Below, one piece after another: positions 49,524 to 53,030 of a DNA stretch of 53,030 bases (within the stretch, counting starts at the first letter, position 1; every line of letters begins with the position of its first letter). The notes beneath the pieces were generated by a model, which saw only the letters and a program-made list of their open reading frames with translations, did not search any database and was not told where the DNA came from. The DNA comes from an uncultured Bacteroidales bacterium (lineage in GTDB: Bacteria; Bacteroidota; Bacteroidia; Bacteroidales; UBA932), in contig CAMVGM010000011.1 in assembly GCA_947167015.1 (NCBI GenBank), positions 1 to 53,030 of the forward strand. The letters are read 5' to 3'. The position numbers and the translations under genes were made by a program.

Positions 49524-50005
49524 ATCTGTTCTTCTTTCCAATCCTTGTATGGGTGTTTCGTCAGGGACGAATTGTAATAGCGGCGGTCGCCGGTCACTTC
49601 CACGCCCAGCCAGGCGGGGTGATCGAAGCTTTCATCTTCCGAGCCGAGTTCGATCTCCGCGACCAGCAGGCCGGCGTTGTCACCGTGGAACTCGTCCACC
49701 TCCCAGACGTGCCTGCCGTCGGCGGAGGGCACCAGGTGGCGCGTCTTGTCGATGATGCCCGGCTCGCAGAGCGAGAGGAGCAGCTGCGCCTCGCCGGCGG
49801 GGATCTCCTTCTCCCACTCGATGCGGGTCAGGCCGCGCGCGGGTCCCTTGACCGTGATCCAGCCCTGCTCGTCGCGCAGGCGCACCCGCACGGTGCGGCC
49901 CGGCGCGGAACTCAGGTAGCCCTGTATAATATGACTGGCGCCGGAAACCTCCCCACGGAAGTCTCCGGCGACCAGGAATTTGCGTTCTGTTTCCCGGAAG
50001 GCCAT
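49520..50005 (-). CDS. CYTH domain protein (triphosphate tunnel metalloenzyme family)
   Basis: 161-residue cytoplasmic protein with the CYTH eight-stranded tunnel: the ExExK signature at residues 5-9 (ETERK), then RVRLRDEQGWITVKGP, RIEWEKEIP, KTRHLVP, WEVDEFHGDNAGLLVAEIEL and a closing RRYYNSSL. Bacterial relatives are tripolyphosphatases, or of unknown activity; adenylate cyclase activity is less likely. Coupled to galE by ATGA and one base behind the outer-membrane protein gene. Confidence 0.88.
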   Translation of the reverse strand: MAFRETERKFLVAGDFRGEVSGASHIIQGYLSSAPGRTVRVRLRDEQGWITVKGPARGLTRIEWEKEIPAGEAQLLLSLCEPGIIDKTRHLVPSADGRHVWEVDEFHGDNAGLLVAEIELGSEDESFDHPAWLGVEVTGDRRYYNSSLTKHPYKDWKEEQI

Positions 50006-50006
50006 C

Positions 50007-50756
50007 CTACATGCCCAGGGTAACGCCGAAGGTCAGGGTGCGGGCGTCGCTGAGGCTCTCCTGGAAAAGGGGCGTCAGGCCGTACATCACGAACACGCCC
50101 AGACCGCCGTAGTTGAAACCGCCCTCGACCGTGGCGCGGAAGGGATTGAACACTTCCTTGCAGCGGGAGCGGTATTTGGGGCGCTTGTATTTGGTGTAGC
50201 CGCCGGTCAGCATCTCGACGCTGCCGCCGGCATAGACCATCGCCTTGCCGAATTTCAAGCCCAGACGCAGCGGAATGCCGAAATAGCTCGCGTGAATCTT
50301 CGACTTCCTTCCGTCATACGTGGAGGTCTCAGCCGCGATCGGGGTCGGGAAATAGACCTTTCCGAGCGGGCTTTCGGCCTGACGGAGCGTAATGGCAGAA
50401 TCGGCGAAGGTGAAATCCATGAAGGTCCAGCGGAGACCCAGGGAAACGTCCAGGGCGTTGTAGCGGATGCGCAGGTCGGCCAGCTGCAGGCCATAGACGA
50501 AGTTCTTGGGGGTGCGCATATCCAGGAAATGATGGTTGTTGATCCCAGACCACGCTCCCTTGTAGTTCGTACCGACCAGCGTGGAAGCGCCGAAGTACAT
50601 CGGGAAGGCGAGATTCAGGTCCGTCTCGACCTTACCGCCCGAAGTAATCTCGATCTTGTTGAGCTCGCCCAGTTCTTCCAGGTCGATCTCCCGGTCCTGG
50701 GCGAAAGCGGCGGCCGACAGGGCCAGGGCCGCAAGGGTTAAAAGTATCTTTTTCAT
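50007..50756 (-). CDS. Outer-membrane beta-barrel protein of unknown function
   Basis: 249 residues, signal peptide (TLAALALSAAAFAQ). Alternating hydrophobic strands such as VSLGLRWTFMDFTFADS, FGIPLRLGLKFGKAMVYAGG and a C-terminal aromatic/hydrophobic ending (TLTFGVTLGM) indicate an 8-10 strand barrel like PorT/OmpW-type proteins. First gene after a good promoter, followed at 1 bp by CYTH and galE, whose products are cytoplasmic; no functional link is evident. Confidence 0.8.
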   Translation of the reverse strand: MKKILLTLAALALSAAAFAQDREIDLEELGELNKIEITSGGKVETDLNLAFPMYFGASTLVGTNYKGAWSGINNHHFLDMRTPKNFVYGLQLADLRIRYNALDVSLGLRWTFMDFTFADSAITLRQAESPLGKVYFPTPIAAETSTYDGRKSKIHASYFGIPLRLGLKFGKAMVYAGGSVEMLTGGYTKYKRPKYRSRCKEVFNPFRATVEGGFNYGGLGVFVMYGLTPLFQESLSDARTLTFGVTLGM

Positions 50757-50760
50757 ATCG

Positions 50761-50792
50761 CAAAGTTAATGGCTGCCGCTAAAAAACGCAAA
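50761..50792 (-). promoter_or_regulatory. Promoter of the beta-barrel/CYTH/galE/radA/rsmE operon
   Basis: Minus-strand TTTG (50789-50792), 20 bp, TAACTTTG (50761-50768). The -7 ends 4 bp before the ATG, so the mRNA would start at or within the start codon. Confidence 0.7.
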
Positions 50793-50797
50793 AAAAA

Positions 50798-52123
50798 CTA
50801 GAAATTCAACTCCCTGCCCCGGTAGAAATCCAGCAGCCGGGCCTGGTAGAGGCATTGGTACCGGGCCTGGATGTGTTCCGACTCGGCCCGGAGCCAGTTG
50901 TTGCGGGCGTCGTTGTAGTCGGCCACGCCGGCCTTCCCGACCTTATACTTCTCTTCCGTCAGCTCGTAGTGCTCCCGGGCGCTGGACGCGCTCTCGCGGC
51001 TGCCCGCATAGCGCGCCTGGGCGGTCACGGCGTTGTAGTAGGCCTGCTGGATTTCCTTGTAGAGCGCCTTCTTCACGCTCTCGAACTGGATCTGCTGGCC
51101 CTTGAAGGTCAGTTCGGCGTTCCGCACGCTGTTACGGATGCTGAAACGCTGGAAGATGGGGACGCTCATCGAGACGCCGACGTACTGGCTGAAGTTGTTC
51201 TTCAACTGCTCGCCGAAGGGCTTGGAGGACATCTTGGAGTTGGTGTAGTAGTTGGAACCCAGGCCGCCGCTCAGCGAGATTTTCGGCAGGTAGGCGCCCT
51301 TGGCGCGGGCGACGGCCAGTTCGGCATAGCCCACGTTCAGCCGGGCGGATTCGACCGACGGCTTCACGGTCACGGCCTCCTCGTAGATGGCTTCCGGACG
51401 CATCAGCAGGATCCTTGAAGGATCGCCGACCTCCGGGGTGACGATGGAGAAGCCTTCCGGCGAGGGCAGTTCCAGCAACTGCGTCAGCTCCAATATGGAG
51501 ATGCGCAGGTTCCCTTCGGCCTGGATCTCGCTCTGGCGGCTCTGCGCCAGCGTGGCCTGCTGGGCGGACACCTCCGCGGCGCTCACCTTGCCGGCGTTCA
51601 GCCGCTCCCGGATCTGCTCCAGCAGCTGCGCATCGTGTTCCGCCTGCTCGTGCGCCACCCGCAGCATCTCCTGGTTGTAGAGGATCTGTACGTAGGCCTG
51701 GGCCACCGACACGCGGATATCGTCCTTCGCCTTCTCCAGGTCGGCCGTTGCCGCTGCGAGATTCAACTTGCTCAGTTTGATGCCGTTGGAGATGTCGAAG
51801 CCCTGGAAGATCGGGATATCGCCCCCGAGGCTGAGGGAAGTGGAGGTCGTGTTGGAGTTGGAATAGGTGTTGTCCGCCGTCAGGCCGCGCCCGAAGGACA
51901 GGTTCTCCGACGCCGATGCGCTGAAGCCCGGCAGCCGGCGGCCTTTCGCCGTGCTCAGTTCCACTTCGCGCTGCTCTACCGTCAGTTCGCTCCGCTTCAC
52001 GGTGAGGTTGTGGTCCAGCGCATAGGCGATGCAGTCGGACAGGCTCCAGGGGCCGTCCTGGGCCCGGAGAGCGCCGCCGGAAAGCAGCAGGAGGGCTGCC
52101 AGGAGGATGCTATTTCTTTTCAT
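50798..52123 (-). CDS. TolC family outer-membrane efflux protein
   Basis: 441-residue exported channel (signal peptide LLALLLLSGGALRAQ, preceded by MKRN). Two OEP repeats of long amphipathic helices and short strands: residues about 25-225 (LSDCIAYALDHNLTVKRSEL) and about 240-435 (AELAVARAKGAYLPKISLSG, QARYQCLYQARLLDFYRG). Forms the outer-membrane exit duct of a tripartite exporter. Its start overlaps the adaptor gene upstream by 14 bp; the cognate pump is presumably beyond the right edge or elsewhere. Cargo unknown. Confidence 0.92.
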   Translation of the reverse strand: MKRNSILLAALLLLSGGALRAQDGPWSLSDCIAYALDHNLTVKRSELTVEQREVELSTAKGRRLPGFSASASENLSFGRGLTADNTYSNSNTTSTSLSLGGDIPIFQGFDISNGIKLSKLNLAAATADLEKAKDDIRVSVAQAYVQILYNQEMLRVAHEQAEHDAQLLEQIRERLNAGKVSAAEVSAQQATLAQSRQSEIQAEGNLRISILELTQLLELPSPEGFSIVTPEVGDPSRILLMRPEAIYEEAVTVKPSVESARLNVGYAELAVARAKGAYLPKISLSGGLGSNYYTNSKMSSKPFGEQLKNNFSQYVGVSMSVPIFQRFSIRNSVRNAELTFKGQQIQFESVKKALYKEIQQAYYNAVTAQARYAGSRESASSAREHYELTEEKYKVGKAGVADYNDARNNWLRAESEHIQARYQCLYQARLLDFYRGRELNF

Positions 52124-53030
52124 CTTCTTCGGTATTGATGATTCTCGGACCGCGGACCTTGTCGCCCAGGCTCAGGCCGCTCTTGATTTCGATGTCCACG
52201 CCGTCGCTCAGGCCGGTCGTGACCTGCACGCGGTCATAGCCGCCGGCGGCGTTCTTGCGGTACACGAAGGTGTCGTCCCCGTCGAACTCCAGGGCGCTCT
52301 CCGGGATGGACAGCACCTGGCTGGCCGTTTCCAGCACGATCTCCGCGTTGGCGCTGTAGCCGGAGCGGATCATGTGGTCGCCCGCCACCTTCACGGCCGC
52401 CTTGATCTCGAACTGGTTGGCGCCGTTGTTCTCGGTCGCCTTCGGGGAGATGTACTCCAGCGCCGCCTCGGAGCTGTAGTCGGGCAGCGCACCGATGCTG
52501 ATGACCATCGGCATACCTTCCACCAGCGAGCCTACCTCGGTCTCGTCGATGTTGCCGTCGAAGATGAGGTCGGCCATGTTGGCGACGGTGGCCACGGTGG
52601 TACCGTCATTCATCGTGTTGGCCTGGATCACGGAGTTGCCCACCTTGACCGGGATGTCCAGGATCAGGCCCGTGATGGTGGACCGGACCAGGGTCGAGCT
52701 GCCGGTGGTGTTGCGCGAGGACACGCCGTCGCGGATCACCTCGAGGGACTCTTTGGCCGCCGCGGCCTCTTCCTGCGCCTGATTGTAGGACTGGAGCACC
52801 TGGTCATATTCCTCGTCGCTGACGAGCTTCTTGTCATAGAGGGCTTTCTCGCGCTCGTAGTTGGTCTTGGCCTGCTTGAGGTTGATCTCCGCCAGGCGGA
52901 CGCGGGACTGGGCGCTGCTCAGGGAGTTCATGTCCGGGATCACGCGCAGCTTCGCGATGACCTCGCCCTCCTTGACCTGCTGGCCGGCCTCCTTGTAGAG
53001 TTCGGCGATGATGCCGTTGATCTGCGGCTT
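52110..53030 (-). CDS. HlyD/RND periplasmic adaptor (partial, 5' end outside window)
   Basis: Membrane-fusion protein linking an inner-membrane pump to TolC. The frame stays open to the right edge; the visible end begins within the biotinyl-lipoyl half (KPQINGIIAELYKEAGQQ, a lipoyl-type motif), then a coiled-coil hairpin (SSAQSRVRLAEINLKQAKTN), the second lipoyl half (STITGLILDIPVKVGNSV) and beta-barrel domains (FDGNIDETEVGSLVEGMPM). About 307 residues are present; the N-terminus and signal are missing. Overlaps tolC by 14 bp. A MacA-like adaptor for an ABC pump is the most likely subtype given the long hairpin, but this is inference. Confidence 0.9.
   Translation of the reverse strand, partial: KPQINGIIAELYKEAGQQVKEGEVIAKLRVIPDMNSLSSAQSRVRLAEINLKQAKTNYEREKALYDKKLVSDEEYDQVLQSYNQAQEEAAAAKESLEVIRDGVSSRNTTGSSTLVRSTITGLILDIPVKVGNSVIQANTMNDGTTVATVANMADLIFDGNIDETEVGSLVEGMPMVISIGALPDYSSEAALEYISPKATENNGANQFEIKAAVKVAGDHMIRSGYSANAEIVLETASQVLSIPESALEFDGDDTFVYRKNAAGGYDRVQVTTGLSDGVDIEIKSGLSLGDKVRGPRIINTEEDEKK

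Noticed and set aside
1..53030. CRISPR arrays, transposases, integrases, toxin-antitoxin or phage genes
   Set aside because: No regularly spaced repeats, DDE/HUH/tyrosine recombinase motifs or phage-type genes were seen on either strand.

Overview
The window looks like a GC-rich member of the Bacteroidales. Evidence: many Bacteroidetes-type promoters (TTTG, 19-21 bp, then TAnnTTTG), start codons with almost no Shine-Dalgarno signal, fimbrillin/FISUMP lipoproteins, DUF4252 proteins, an LptA/OstA-like protein with OstA_2 domains, and many secreted glycoside hydrolases with Sec signal peptides ending in AQ. A fibre-degrading gut lineage (for example a Cryptobacteroides-like clade) fits, but that taxonomic step is inference. 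No mobile element, CRISPR array, integrase or SusC/SusD pair was seen.

Left part (1-9994, all minus strand). The extreme left holds a very strong promoter reading out of the window, with an rRNA-leader-like sequence. Then comes a compact run of genes transcribed right to left: a small conserved protein, PBP4/DacB, a lipoprotein resembling a SurA chaperone domain, SurA with two parvulin domains, a large OstA/LptA-like protein, an OPT oligopeptide transporter and peptidase T. The first five point to envelope and outer-membrane biogenesis, the last two to peptide uptake and breakdown.

Middle part (10069-37685) is a polysaccharide region: CE15 glucuronoyl esterase, pectinesterase-like beta-helix protein, alpha/beta esterase, GH13, GH29 alpha-fucosidase, GH54 arabinofuranosidase with lamin-tail domain, a CE6-like acetylesterase fused to GH51 arabinofuranosidase, GH43 with a CBM6-like tail, a lone TonB-plug/beta-barrel receptor and a GH9 enzyme. 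Together they would strip acetyl, glucuronoyl, arabinosyl and fucosyl decorations from xylan- or pectin-type polymers and cut beta-glucan-type backbones. Interleaved are two cell-wall enzymes (NlpC/P60, YkuD), a DUF2207 membrane protein and a four-gene DUF4252 / ECF sigma / putative anti-sigma / DUF4252 cassette in which each gene overlaps the next by ATGA.

Right part (37771-53030) is mostly housekeeping: Na/Pi cotransporter; a lower-GC patch with a FISUMP lipoprotein preceded by a 41-codon small ORF; tRNA-Gln and tRNA-Met; ispF; an operon of a small membrane protein, mutL, rhomboid protease and threonylcarbamoyl-AMP synthase; an opposing run of a beta-barrel protein, CYTH protein, galE, phosphoesterase, radA and rsmE; and finally TolC and a truncated HlyD/RND adaptor running off the right edge.

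Most worth a second look: the coupled DUF4252/sigma cassette, the near-palindrome framing the GH29 promoter, the CE6-GH51 and GH54-lamin-tail architectures, MutL with a degraded endonuclease motif, the 122-nt ostA/OPT gene overlap, and the 41-codon ORF in front of the FISUMP lipoprotein.
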